A DNA stretch of 64,000 nt from Maritimibacter sp. (lineage in GTDB: Bacteria > Pseudomonadota > Alphaproteobacteria > Rhodobacterales > Rhodobacteraceae), in the NCBI GenBank assembly GCA_002701395.1, contig NZVC01000022.1, forward strand, positions 7,916 to 71,915, read 5' to 3'. The translations under genes were made by a program, and so were the position numbers. The notes below the pieces were generated by a model, which saw only the letters and a list, made by a program, of their open reading frames with translations, was not told the DNA's origin and made no database searches. The stretch's first letter is position 1; every line of letters starts with the position of its first letter. This document shows, piece after piece, positions 46,433 to 55,646 of this stretch.

Positions 46433-46990
46433 TCAGGGGATGATCCGCGTGTACTTGGTGCCTTTCAGCGTGGCGCCGGCGATCAGACCGGCCTGACCGA
46501 AGATCACCGCGATGATCGGCAGCATGGCCGTCGTGGTGTCGGCGGACAGGTTCTCGCCGTTCTGGTTCAGCGTGTATTCGACGTCCGCGCCAGCGGACCA
46601 GCCCGGCGAGCGGCGGAAGTTCTCCAGCGCCTCGGTGGTCATGAAGAACAGCACGTGGGAATACTGCTGCGCGCCAATCTGCAGGCCGATGGTGCCCGCA
46701 GCAGCCGAGTAGTAGTCGACCGTGGCGTTGTTCACCCGCAGCGCGCCGCGCCCGTAGGACCCGCCAAGCCCGAACCCGGCCTTGGTGACCAGCGGCATCA
46801 CCAGCATGCCGACCGACTTGTCGCGCAGGTCGGTGGTCTGGGGATACTTGGAATACAGGAAATTCAGTGTCTGGTCGACGCGCGCGTCGATCATCTGGGC
46901 TCCGTTAGAGCCGACGCCGTTGCCGCAGGCGGCCAGAAGGCCTGCACTGCCGAGACCCGCGATGAAACCGCGGCGGGATGGAATGGTCAT
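46433..46990 (-). CDS. SYLF-domain lipoprotein (YSC84-related)
   Basis: The 185-residue protein begins MTIPSRRGFIAGLGSAGLLAAC. It has a twin-arginine-like RR followed by a lipobox LLAAC, so it is probably a lipoprotein exported folded or by Sec. The mature part fits the SYLF domain (lipid-binding, YSC84 group): GMLVMPLVTKAGFGLGGSYGRGAL and GLQIGAQQYSHVLFFMTTEALE. Phosphoinositide binding is known for eukaryotic members; the bacterial ligand is unknown. Confidence 0.82.
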   Translation of the reverse strand: MTIPSRRGFIAGLGSAGLLAACGNGVGSNGAQMIDARVDQTLNFLYSKYPQTTDLRDKSVGMLVMPLVTKAGFGLGGSYGRGALRVNNATVDYYSAAAGTIGLQIGAQQYSHVLFFMTTEALENFRRSPGWSAGADVEYTLNQNGENLSADTTTAMLPIIAVIFGQAGLIAGATLKGTKYTRIIP

Positions 46991-47117
46991 GATATATGCC
47001 CTTGTACTGCCGGTCTGCCTGATGCGCCCGTTGTTATGCGGCGCTTGACCGTGAGAATAGCGCAACGATTCCGTCCTGTCACCCGCGAGATGCCATCATG
47101 GGCGGCAAAACGACGGG

Positions 47118-48179
<1,062 letters not shown>

Positions 48180-48244
48180 TCAAGTCTAGGAATTGCCGAA
48201 GGACAGGATTAGGGTCCCGGCAAGGCAAGAATGGAAGACCCGAC

Positions 48245-48772
48245 GTGGACTGGTACAGCACCGTTTTCGAGCTGATAGACATGCGGTCGTTTTCCAACCT
48301 CTGGTATTGGATCGCGCTCGCCGTGGTCTGGTCGTCGGCCAGCCACTGGGTTCTTGGCGTGCCCTACGATCTGGTGCATGGCGCCGGGCGGCGCGGGGGC
48401 CAGCGGCAGCAGGATCTCGAGGATCTGGTCCGCATCAACTGCAACCGCATCCAGCATATCAGCGACGTGTCGGGCCTTTGGCTGATCGGTATGACCTGCG
48501 CCCTGCTGTCCGGACTTGCGGTCACCGGCTTCTTTTACTGGATCGAGTTCGCGCAGGCCGTGTTCCTGATCCTGTTCCCGCTGGCCATCGTCGGCGTGCT
48601 GTCGATGCACGCGGCGCGCAGCATCACCGAGCGCAACCTGACCGGAGAGGCGCTGCGCAACCGGCTTCGCCTGCAGCGCCTGTTCACGCAGGTGATCGGG
48701 CTGGTGTCGATCTTCGTCACCGCCATGTGGGGGATGTGGCAGAACATGTCGGTCGGCGTTCTGGGGGGCTGA
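48245..48772 (+). CDS. membrane protein of the kind annotated as SufBCD-complex component
   Basis: This 175-residue protein with a GTG start has about four hydrophobic segments and a cytoplasmic loop RRGGQRQQDLEDLVRINCNR. From memory, near-identical Rhodobacterales proteins (beginning MDWYxTVFELIDMRSFSNLWYWI) carry the label component of SufBCD complex; I cannot verify the basis of that label. It is divergent from hemB and precedes mfd by 80 bases. No motif tells a function. The soluble Suf complex has no known membrane part, so the label needs caution. Confidence 0.65.
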   Translation: MDWYSTVFELIDMRSFSNLWYWIALAVVWSSASHWVLGVPYDLVHGAGRRGGQRQQDLEDLVRINCNRIQHISDVSGLWLIGMTCALLSGLAVTGFFYWIEFAQAVFLILFPLAIVGVLSMHAARSITERNLTGEALRNRLRLQRLFTQVIGLVSIFVTAMWGMWQNMSVGVLGG

Positions 48773-48852
48773 ACTGCCCCGCGCCGTCGCAGCCAAAAAG
48801 CCGCCCGTTTGCCGGTTGACACCGACCGTCCGCTCGTTACCTGACCTAAGCC

Positions 48853-51800
48853 ATGTCCCCGACCGAATTCATCACCGTTGGCGGCGCCCCCGAAGGGTAT
48901 GACGCCGATCTCGTCCTTCGCGAGCTTGACCGTTCCGGCGGCCCCGTGATCCACGTCGCGCGCGACGACAAGCGGCTGGCCGCGATGCGCGCCGCGCTGG
49001 AATTCTTCGACCCGCAGATGCCGTTTCTCAGCTTTCCGGGCTGGGACTGTCTGCCCTATGACCGGGTGTCGCCGCACGCCGACATCGCGGCGGCCCGGAT
49101 GGCCGCGCTGGCCGGGCTTGTGGGGGGCATGCCCGCGAAGTTCGTGCTGCTGACCACGTTGAACGCGGTAAGCCAGCGGGTGCCCGCGCGCGAGATCCTG
49201 CGCGAGGCGTCGTTCACCGCGCGGGTCGACGACCGCATCGACGAGGCGGCGCTGCGCAACTTCCTTGTCCGCATGGGCTTTACGCAGGCGCCCACGGTGA
49301 TGGAGCCGGGCGATTACGCGATCCGGGGCGGGATCATCGACATCTACCCGCCCGGCGACGCGGGTCCGGTGCGGCTGGACCTGTTCGGCGACGTGCTGGA
49401 CGGTGCGCGCCGGTTCGATCCGGTCAGCCAGCGCACCACCGAAAAGCTGGACGTGATCGAGCTGGCGCCGGTGTCCGAGGTGATCCTCGACGACGCGGCG
49501 ATCACCCGCTTCCGCCAGAACTACCGCATCGAGTTCGGCGCGGCGGGCACCGATGACCCGCTGTACGAGGCTGTCAGCGCGGGCCGCAAACATCAGGGCA
49601 TCGAACACTGGCTGCCGTTCTTTCACGACCGGCTGGAGACGCTGTTCGACTACATGCCCGGCGCGTCGGTCTGTCTTGACGATCAGATTGGCCCGCAGCG
49701 GATCGCCCGGTGGGAGTCCATCGTCGACCAGTACGAAACGCGTCAGCACGCGATGACGCAGAAGAACCGGATCGACACCGTCTACAAGCCGTGTCCGCCG
49801 GGACTGCTGTACCTTGACGACGACGCGTGGACGGCGGCGCTTGGCGCGCGGCGGGTGCTGCAGTTCAGCCCGTTGCCGCAGGCCAGCGGGCCGGGCGTGA
49901 TCGACGCGGGCGGGCGGATCGGGCGCAATTTCTCGCCCGAGCGGCAGCAGGAGTCCGTCAGCCTGTTCGGCGCGGTCGCCGATCATGTCCGCGCGCGGAT
50001 GAAGGCGGGGCCGGTGGTGCTGGCCGCCTATTCCGAAGGCGCCGCCGAACGGCTGGGCCACCTGCTGGAAGATCACGAGATCACCGGCGTCGACCGTGTC
50101 AGCCGTGCCGGGGAACTGGTGGACCTGCAGGGCCCGGCGCTTGCGGTCTGGCCGCTGGAATCCGGCTTCTCGACCGACAAGCTGACGGTCATCGCGGAAC
50201 AGGACATCCTTGGCGACCGCCTGATCCGGCAACCGAAAAAGAAACGCCGGGCTGAGAATTTCCTGACCGAGACGCAGTCGCTGTCGCCCGGCGACCTTGT
50301 CGTCCATGTCGATCACGGCATCGGCCGCTACAAGGGCCTAGAGGTCGTGTCGGCCCTTGGCGCGCCGCACGAATGCATCTGGCTGGAATACGCGGGCGGC
50401 GACCGGCTGTTCCTGCCGGTCGAGAACATCGAATTGCTGTCCCGCTATGGCCACGAGGAAGGGTTGCTGGACAAGCTGGGCGGCGGTGCGTGGCAGGCCA
50501 AGAAGGCCCGACTGAAAGAACGCATCCGCGAGATCGCCGACCGGCTGATCCGGGTGGCCGCCGAACGCTATCTGCGCAAGGGCGCCATCATGGAGCCCCC
50601 GGCGGGCATGTGGGATTCCTTCAGCGCGCGGTTCCCGTACCAAGAGACCGACGATCAGCTGTCGGCCATCGCGGATGTGCTGGGCGATCTTGCGTCCGGC
50701 ACGCCGATGGACCGGCTGGTCTGCGGCGACGTGGGGTTCGGCAAGACCGAGGTCGCGATGCGCGCGGCCTTCGTCGCCGCCATGAGCGGGCGACAGGTGG
50801 CGGTGATCGCGCCCACCACGCTGCTGGCGCGGCAGCACTACAAAAGTTTCGCGGAACGGTTCCGGGGCTTCCCGGTCGAGGTGCGGCAGCTGTCGCGCTT
50901 CGTCACCGCGAAAGAAGCCTCCGACACCCGCGATGCAATCAGCCGTGGCACCTGCGACATCGTCATCGGCACCCATGCGTTGCTGGCCAAGGGCATCCGC
51001 TTCAAGGATCTTGGCCTGCTGGTGATCGACGAGGAACAGCACTTTGGCGTCACCCACAAGGAACGCCTGAAGGAACTGCGGTCCGACGTCCACGTCCTGA
51101 CCCTGACCGCGACGCCGATCCCGCGCACCCTGCAATTGTCGCTGACCGGCGTGCGCGACTTGTCGATCATCGGCCCCCCGCCGGTCGACCGGCTGGCGAT
51201 CCGCACCTACGTGTCCGAGTTCGACGCCGTCACCATCCGCGAGGCGCTGCTGCGCGAACACTATCGGGGCGGCCAGTCGTTCTATGTGGTCCCGCGCATC
51301 AGCGATCTGGCCGAGGTCGAGGCGTTCCTGCGCGATCAGGTGCCCGAGGTAAGCTTTGTCACCGCCCACGGCCAGATGGCGGCGGGCGAGTTGGACGACC
51401 GGATGAACGCGTTCTACGACGGCAGGTACGACGTGCTGCTGGCCACCACGATCGTGGAATCCGGCCTTGATATCCCGACCGCCAACACGATGGTGGTGCA
51501 CCGGGCCGACATGTTCGGGCTGGCGCAGCTGTACCAGATCCGGGGCAGGGTGGGCCGGTCGAAGACCCGCGCCTATGCTTACCTGACCACCAAGCCGCGC
51601 ACCCCGCTGACCCCGACCGCCGAAAAGCGGCTGCGGGTGCTGGGCTCGCTCGACTCGCTGGGTGCCGGTTTCACGCTGGCGTCGCAGGATCTCGACATTC
51701 GCGGCGCGGGCAACCTGCTGGGCGAAGAGCAGTCGGGCAACATCAACGAGGTCGGCTACGAACTGTACCAGTCGATGCTGGAAGACGCGATTTCCAAGAT

Positions 51801-52308
51801 CCGCTCGGGCGAGATGGAGGGGCTGACCGACACCGGCAGCGAACAGTGGGCGCCGCAGATCAACCTTGGCGTTCCGGTGCTGATCCCCGACGACTATGTG
51901 CCTGACCTTGACGTCCGGCTGGGCCTGTACCGCCGACTGTCCGAGCTGAAGTCCAAGGTCGAACTGGAAGGCTTCGCGGCCGAGTTGATCGACCGGTTCG
52001 GCAAGCTGCCGAAAGAGGTCAACATGCTGATGCTGATCGTGCGCATCAAGGACATGTGCAAGCGCGCGGGCATCGCCAAGCTGGACGGCGGGCCGAAGGG
52101 CGGGACGATCCAGTTCCACAACGACCGCTTCGCCAATCCCGCGGGGCTGGTGGACTTCATCAAGGCGCAGGGCGAGCAGGCAAAGGTCAAGGACAACAAG
52201 ATCGTCATCCGCCGCGACTGGTCGAAGACGAAGGACCGCATTCAGGGCGCGTTCAGCATCGCACAGGATCTGGCCAAGCACGCGAAGGTCGAGAAGACGA
52301 AGGCCTGA
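48853..52308 (+). CDS. mfd: transcription-repair coupling factor Mfd
   Basis: Mfd removes RNA polymerase stalled at DNA damage and recruits UvrA. The 1151 residues follow the family order: UvrB-like N-terminal module (PFLSFPGWDCLPYDRVSPH), RNA-polymerase-interacting domain (LSPGDLVVHVDHGIGRYKGLE near residue 480), and helicase domains. Walker A is GDVGFGKTE at about 626-634, motif II is DEEQHFG near 725, and the TRG-like region is HRADMFGLAQLYQIRGRVGRS. A C-terminal domain follows. Length is normal. Confidence 0.96.
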   Translation: MSPTEFITVGGAPEGYDADLVLRELDRSGGPVIHVARDDKRLAAMRAALEFFDPQMPFLSFPGWDCLPYDRVSPHADIAAARMAALAGLVGGMPAKFVLLTTLNAVSQRVPAREILREASFTARVDDRIDEAALRNFLVRMGFTQAPTVMEPGDYAIRGGIIDIYPPGDAGPVRLDLFGDVLDGARRFDPVSQRTTEKLDVIELAPVSEVILDDAAITRFRQNYRIEFGAAGTDDPLYEAVSAGRKHQGIEHWLPFFHDRLETLFDYMPGASVCLDDQIGPQRIARWESIVDQYETRQHAMTQKNRIDTVYKPCPPGLLYLDDDAWTAALGARRVLQFSPLPQASGPGVIDAGGRIGRNFSPERQQESVSLFGAVADHVRARMKAGPVVLAAYSEGAAERLGHLLEDHEITGVDRVSRAGELVDLQGPALAVWPLESGFSTDKLTVIAEQDILGDRLIRQPKKKRRAENFLTETQSLSPGDLVVHVDHGIGRYKGLEVVSALGAPHECIWLEYAGGDRLFLPVENIELLSRYGHEEGLLDKLGGGAWQAKKARLKERIREIADRLIRVAAERYLRKGAIMEPPAGMWDSFSARFPYQETDDQLSAIADVLGDLASGTPMDRLVCGDVGFGKTEVAMRAAFVAAMSGRQVAVIAPTTLLARQHYKSFAERFRGFPVEVRQLSRFVTAKEASDTRDAISRGTCDIVIGTHALLAKGIRFKDLGLLVIDEEQHFGVTHKERLKELRSDVHVLTLTATPIPRTLQLSLTGVRDLSIIGPPPVDRLAIRTYVSEFDAVTIREALLREHYRGGQSFYVVPRISDLAEVEAFLRDQVPEVSFVTAHGQMAAGELDDRMNAFYDGRYDVLLATTIVESGLDIPTANTMVVHRADMFGLAQLYQIRGRVGRSKTRAYAYLTTKPRTPLTPTAEKRLRVLGSLDSLGAGFTLASQDLDIRGAGNLLGEEQSGNINEVGYELYQSMLEDAISKIRSGEMEGLTDTGSEQWAPQINLGVPVLIPDDYVPDLDVRLGLYRRLSELKSKVELEGFAAELIDRFGKLPKEVNMLMLIVRIKDMCKRAGIAKLDGGPKGGTIQFHNDRFANPAGLVDFIKAQGEQAKVKDNKIVIRRDWSKTKDRIQGAFSIAQDLAKHAKVEKTKA

Positions 52309-52315
52309 CGGGGTA

Positions 52316-52612
52316 TCAGAACCCCGAAAACACCATGTCGAGCGCGCCGCGGATCTCGTAATCGCGTTCAGACATGTCCGCGACGGGCGGGTCTTGGATC
52401 AAGTGCTGCGGGACGGCGGCGAGCTCTGCGGTGTGCAGCACATACGGTTGTCCGAGAAGGTCGAAAACGGGCTCCAGCCGGGTGAAGGGACGCGGACCGT
52501 CGGAAAGCGGGATCAACGGCGCGACCACGCGGGTGCCCGTTTCGATCAGGTCGGATTGAAGGTCGACAACCAAGGGACCCGCTGGCAGCCGGTAGACGCA
52601 GAACTGCGCCAT
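52316..52612 (-). CDS. ccdB: CcdB-family toxin
   Basis: The 98-residue product has the CcdB pattern MAQFCVYRLPAGPLVVDLQSD, RVVAPLIPLSDGP and the hydrophobic C-terminal end ALDMVFSGF, which in plasmid F CcdB carries the gyrase-binding Trp-Gly-Ile. Here the end is Phe-Ser-Gly-Phe. CcdB poisons GyrA; a gyrA gene lies 7 kb away, by chance or not. The ATG overlaps the ccdA stop (TGATG). It is convergent with mfd, with only 7 bases between stop codons. Confidence 0.88.
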   Translation of the reverse strand: MAQFCVYRLPAGPLVVDLQSDLIETGTRVVAPLIPLSDGPRPFTRLEPVFDLLGQPYVLHTAELAAVPQHLIQDPPVADMSERDYEIRGALDMVFSGF

Positions 52613-52857
52613 CACTCGGTCTTGAGGGTCTGATGCCGTGCAAGCGGCAGACCGTTGGCTTTAAGCCAGTCCCGCCGCTGCGCCAACGCCTCTGCATTCT
52701 CGGCGGCCCAATCCTTGGCATTTGCCTCGCGGACGGCCTGCGCCAGCGCAGCCTCGCTGATGGCCGATACATTCAGGCCAAGCGCGCGCGCCGCATCAAG
52801 GGTCGCCGCGTCGACAGAGATATTCGTGCGCTGTTTTTCCGAAGGTTGGCGGGCCAT
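52612..52857 (-). CDS. ccdA: CcdA-family antitoxin
   Basis: The 81-residue protein has a ribbon-helix-helix start (KQRTNISVDAATLDAARALGLNVS) for DNA binding and an acidic-to-basic C-terminal tail (DWAAENAEALAQRRDWLKANGLPL), the conserved CcdA end that wraps the toxin. It is the first gene of the pair and should repress its own promoter at 52884-52912. The stop and the ccdB ATG share a base. The GC content is near that of the genome, so transfer is not recent. Confidence 0.9.
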   Translation of the reverse strand: MARQPSEKQRTNISVDAATLDAARALGLNVSAISEAALAQAVREANAKDWAAENAEALAQRRDWLKANGLPLARHQTLKTE

Positions 52858-52883
52858 GATGCGATCCCCTGAGGATGCCCATC

Positions 52884-52912
52884 ACGCTACACACGATGCG
52901 TGTGTAGATCAA
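52884..52912 (-). promoter_or_regulatory. ccdAB promoter with overlapping operator
   Basis: On the minus strand TTGATC (52912-52907), 17-base spacer and TAGCGT (52889-52884). The inverted repeat CTACACAC-GATGC-GTGTGTAG (52887-52907) fills the spacer, as expected for autorepression by CcdA. Confidence 0.7.
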
Positions 52913-52949
52913 TGAAAAGGGCCGGCCCGTGTGGCCGGCCCCTTCGTGT

Positions 52950-53282
52950 TCACGCGGCCTTGTCGGCCTCGACATGGGCGGTCAGCGCGTCGATGTCCTT
53001 GAAGAACATGTGGCTGTCGCCGACGCCGGCGGGCCGGTCGCCAAGGAAGGCGAGCGGCAGCTTGCGGGCGGCAAGGGTGCGCTGCACCGTGTCGGCGATG
53101 CCGGTGGCGGGATCGAAGAAATCCGCGCTGAGCCGGGCGACCGGAACCACGATGGCGCGGGCGCCTTGGGTCGAGGCTTCGCCCAGCACGACCTGCAGGC
53201 CCGAGCTGCCGCCGAGGGGAACGCCGGTCTCGCCACAAGCCAGAACCGGAACGCCGCCGATGTTTTTCAGTACGTCTGCCAT
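52950..53282 (-). CDS. DUF4180-like protein
   Basis: The 110-residue product resembles DUF4180: ARAIVVPVARLSADFFDPAT followed by GIADTVQRTLAARKLPLAFLGD and HMFFKDIDAL. The function of this family is unknown. No membrane span or signal is seen. It stands between ccdAB and an efflux gene on the same strand with 137 bases ahead. The assignment rests on remembered family pattern only. Confidence 0.6.
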   Translation of the reverse strand: MADVLKNIGGVPVLACGETGVPLGGSSGLQVVLGEASTQGARAIVVPVARLSADFFDPATGIADTVQRTLAARKLPLAFLGDRPAGVGDSHMFFKDIDALTAHVEADKAA

Positions 53283-53419
53283 GTTGCTACTCCTGTAGTG
53301 ATTGCCCGGTGCACGGCTTGCGGCACCGGGACGATGTCGGTTTGGGGAAAAGGGATCTGTCTAAAATCGGTCGGTGAAACGCCCCGCGCTGCGGGATGTT
53401 CCGTCAATTCAAATCGGGG

Positions 53420-54709
53420 TCAGCTGTGCTGCGACACCGCCGGCCGTGTGCCGGGATGGGCAGGGGCCGCGGGATGCGCGGCCGCGCCGGGGGAAGCGAT
53501 CACGCTGCGGCCTTCCAGCTTCATCTGGAGCAGCAGGAACGTTAGCGCGAACATGTAACAGATAGCGGCGCCCAGCGTCAGGGCAAGGGGCGTGCCGTCG
53601 AAACTCAGGCCGATCGGGACCGCGATGATCACCGCGCCCACGGTGGCGATGGCGCCGATCACCGACGCGCCCAGCCCGGCCATCTTGCCCAGCGGTTCCA
53701 TCGCGATGGCGTTCAGGTTGCCGATGCACAGGCCGGCCATCAGGAAGATCGACTGCAGCCAGATCAGGAACGCGGCGAAGTACAGGTTTCCATCCAGCGC
53801 GCCGGTCAGGACGAGGATCGTCATCGTCGTGGACACCACGATCTGCACCGTCATGGTTACCTGCGCGATCCGGCGCATCCCATAGCGCACCACCAGCCGC
53901 GAGTTCAGGAAGCTGCCCAGCGCCGAGAACAGCGCAATGGCGCCGAACCAATAGGGGAACGTCTCGGCGCGGTCGAAGACCTGGTTGAACACCGGCTCGG
54001 CCGTGGACAGCGTGGTGAACATGGCGGCAAAGACGAAAGCCTGCGACGCGATGGTCAGCGAAACGGTCTTGTTCGACAGGATCTCTTTCGCGCCGGACGC
54101 AAGGCTTGACGGTTTGAAGGGGCGGCGGTTCTCGGGGGCCAGCGTTTCGGGCTGGCGCAGCAACAGCCACAGGCCGACGATGGTGGCAAAGCCGACGTAG
54201 CCCAGGAAAATCGCGCGCCAGTCGGCAATGGCGATGAAGAACTGGCCGGTCAGCGGGGCGACCGCGGGCACCAGCGTGAAGACCATCATCGTGAACGACA
54301 TGATCTGCGCCATGCGGCGGCCTTCGTACACGTCGCGCACCAGCGCCAGCGCGGCAACGCGCGGACCGGCGGCGCCCAGCCCCTGCACCAGCCGCGCGGC
54401 CAGCAGCAGTTCCAGCGTGGGGGCGACGTAGCACAGCAGCGCGCCGACGATGTACAGGGTGAACCCGCCAATGATGATCGGCTTGCGTCCGAACCGGTCG
54501 CTGAGCGGGCCGGTGACCATCGTGGCCAGACCCATGCCCAGAACGAAGCTGGTGATGATCAGCTGTGCCCGGTTCGGGTCATCGGGCGTCAGGGTGTTCG
54601 AAATCTCTGTCAGAGCAGGCAGCATCGAGTCGACCGCGAAGGCGACCGAGGCAATCATCATCGCCATCAGGGCGACAAATTCGGGCTGAGACAAAGCTTT
54701 CTTCTGCAT
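53420..54709 (-). CDS. Bcr/CflA-type MFS drug efflux transporter
   Basis: The 429-residue inner-membrane protein has 12 hydrophobic segments in two halves. The MFS motif A is LSDRFGRKPIIIGGF near residue 70, the N-terminal half carries FALMAMM-type helix 1 with AFAVDSMLPALTEIS (Asp in the first span), and QGLGAAGPRVAALALVRD is motif B/C of the Bcr/CflA group, for proton-linked drug export. The ATG at 54709 is preferred to a TTG 9 bases upstream. Substrate unknown. Confidence 0.87.
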   Translation of the reverse strand: MQKKALSQPEFVALMAMMIASVAFAVDSMLPALTEISNTLTPDDPNRAQLIITSFVLGMGLATMVTGPLSDRFGRKPIIIGGFTLYIVGALLCYVAPTLELLLAARLVQGLGAAGPRVAALALVRDVYEGRRMAQIMSFTMMVFTLVPAVAPLTGQFFIAIADWRAIFLGYVGFATIVGLWLLLRQPETLAPENRRPFKPSSLASGAKEILSNKTVSLTIASQAFVFAAMFTTLSTAEPVFNQVFDRAETFPYWFGAIALFSALGSFLNSRLVVRYGMRRIAQVTMTVQIVVSTTMTILVLTGALDGNLYFAAFLIWLQSIFLMAGLCIGNLNAIAMEPLGKMAGLGASVIGAIATVGAVIIAVPIGLSFDGTPLALTLGAAICYMFALTFLLLQMKLEGRSVIASPGAAAHPAAPAHPGTRPAVSQHS

Positions 54710-54813
54710 TCTGCCCAAGTATCATTTTTTCCAGAAATTGGAAGCCTGAAACATGTGCAGGGCAGATGAATGCTGTGTACATATTTTGCCGCATCGCCGA
54801 TTGCGGCGTGGTA

Positions 54814-55458
54814 TCAGGAGCTTGCAGCGTCCTGTTCCATCAGCTCGGTGATAACCTGCACCCAAAGTTCGGGCGGTTGCGCGCCCGGAACGGCATGGCG
54901 CTGGCCGACCACGAAGGTCGGAACGCCGGTCACGCCGTGTTCGCGCGCCCACGCATCGCGACCGCGGATATCGTCGCGGTCTGCGTCGCCTTGCAGAAGC
55001 TGGCGCACCACCGCCGCATCCATGCCCGCGCTGTCAGCGATGTCGGCCAGAACGTCCACGTCGCCGATGTCGCGGCCTTCCTGGAAATAGGCCCGGAACA
55101 GGGCGGACACCACCGGCGTCTGGCGCTGTTCCAGCCCGGCCCAGTGGATCAGCCGGTGCGCGTCCAGCGTGCTGGGCGTGCGTTGGATCGCGGCGAAGTC
55201 GATGGTCAGCCCGGCGGCCTCGGCGGCCTCGACCACGGGAGCATAGGCCTTCAACGCGCCGTCGCGTCCGCCGAACTTGTGTTCAAGATATTCGGTCCGG
55301 TCCATGCCGCCCGCCGGCATCTCGGGGTTCAGCTGGAACGGATGCCACTCAATCTCGAACGGGTGATCGCCGATCTTTTCCAGCGCACGGTCAAGGTTCG
55401 TCTTGCCGATATAGCACCAAGGGCAGATCGGGTCCGAGATGATGTCGAGCTTGACCAT
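54814..55458 (-). CDS. DsbA-family (FrnE-like) thiol oxidoreductase
   Basis: The 214-residue cytosolic protein has the thioredoxin-fold start MVKLDIISDPICPWCYIGK with the active site Cys12-Pro-Trp-Cys15 and the cis-Pro region GVTGVPTFVVGQRHAVPGAQ. FrnE proteins of this type act as disulfide isomerases or oxidoreductases, some in polyketide synthesis or oxidative stress. No signal peptide is seen. It lies 110 bases after the small lipoprotein gene on the same strand. Confidence 0.87.
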   Translation of the reverse strand: MVKLDIISDPICPWCYIGKTNLDRALEKIGDHPFEIEWHPFQLNPEMPAGGMDRTEYLEHKFGGRDGALKAYAPVVEAAEAAGLTIDFAAIQRTPSTLDAHRLIHWAGLEQRQTPVVSALFRAYFQEGRDIGDVDVLADIADSAGMDAAVVRQLLQGDADRDDIRGRDAWAREHGVTGVPTFVVGQRHAVPGAQPPELWVQVITELMEQDAASS

Positions 55459-55569
55459 GATGGGTCTCCGGTCGCGGGGTGGACTGCGCTTGTAGCGGAG
55501 CATGCCGCCCGACGCAAACCGCCCGGCAGGGGCGCTGCCGGACGGGGCGAAGGGAAGGGATGGGTCAGG

Positions 55570-55644
55570 TCAGACCAAGGGCACCAGCGGAACCCCGCAG
55601 GCGGCCAGAGCCAGAAGCGACAGAAGGCAAAGGGCGATACGCAT
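55570..55644 (-). CDS. 24-residue lipoprotein
   Basis: A 25-codon frame beginning two bases after the stop of the binding-protein gene. The product MRIALCLLSLLALAAC followed by GVPLVPLV has a complete lipoprotein signal with lipobox LAAC, so the mature lipopeptide would be about nine residues. From memory, similar tiny lipoproteins (ending Cys-Gly-Val-Pro-hydrophobic) occur in Rhodobacterales. Tight spacing suggests translational coupling. Function unknown; it may bind or tether a partner in the membrane. Confidence 0.6.
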   Translation of the reverse strand: MRIALCLLSLLALAACGVPLVPLV

Positions 55645-55646
55645 GG

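Noticed and set aside
50338..52281. 647-codon minus-strand frame over mfd
   Set aside because: Antisense shadow of mfd with the same artefact composition.
52309..52326. CGGGG...CCCCG hairpin between mfd and ccdB as a terminator
   Set aside because: Only a five-base stem with an eight-base loop that overlaps the ccdB stop codon; no T-run long enough to support it.
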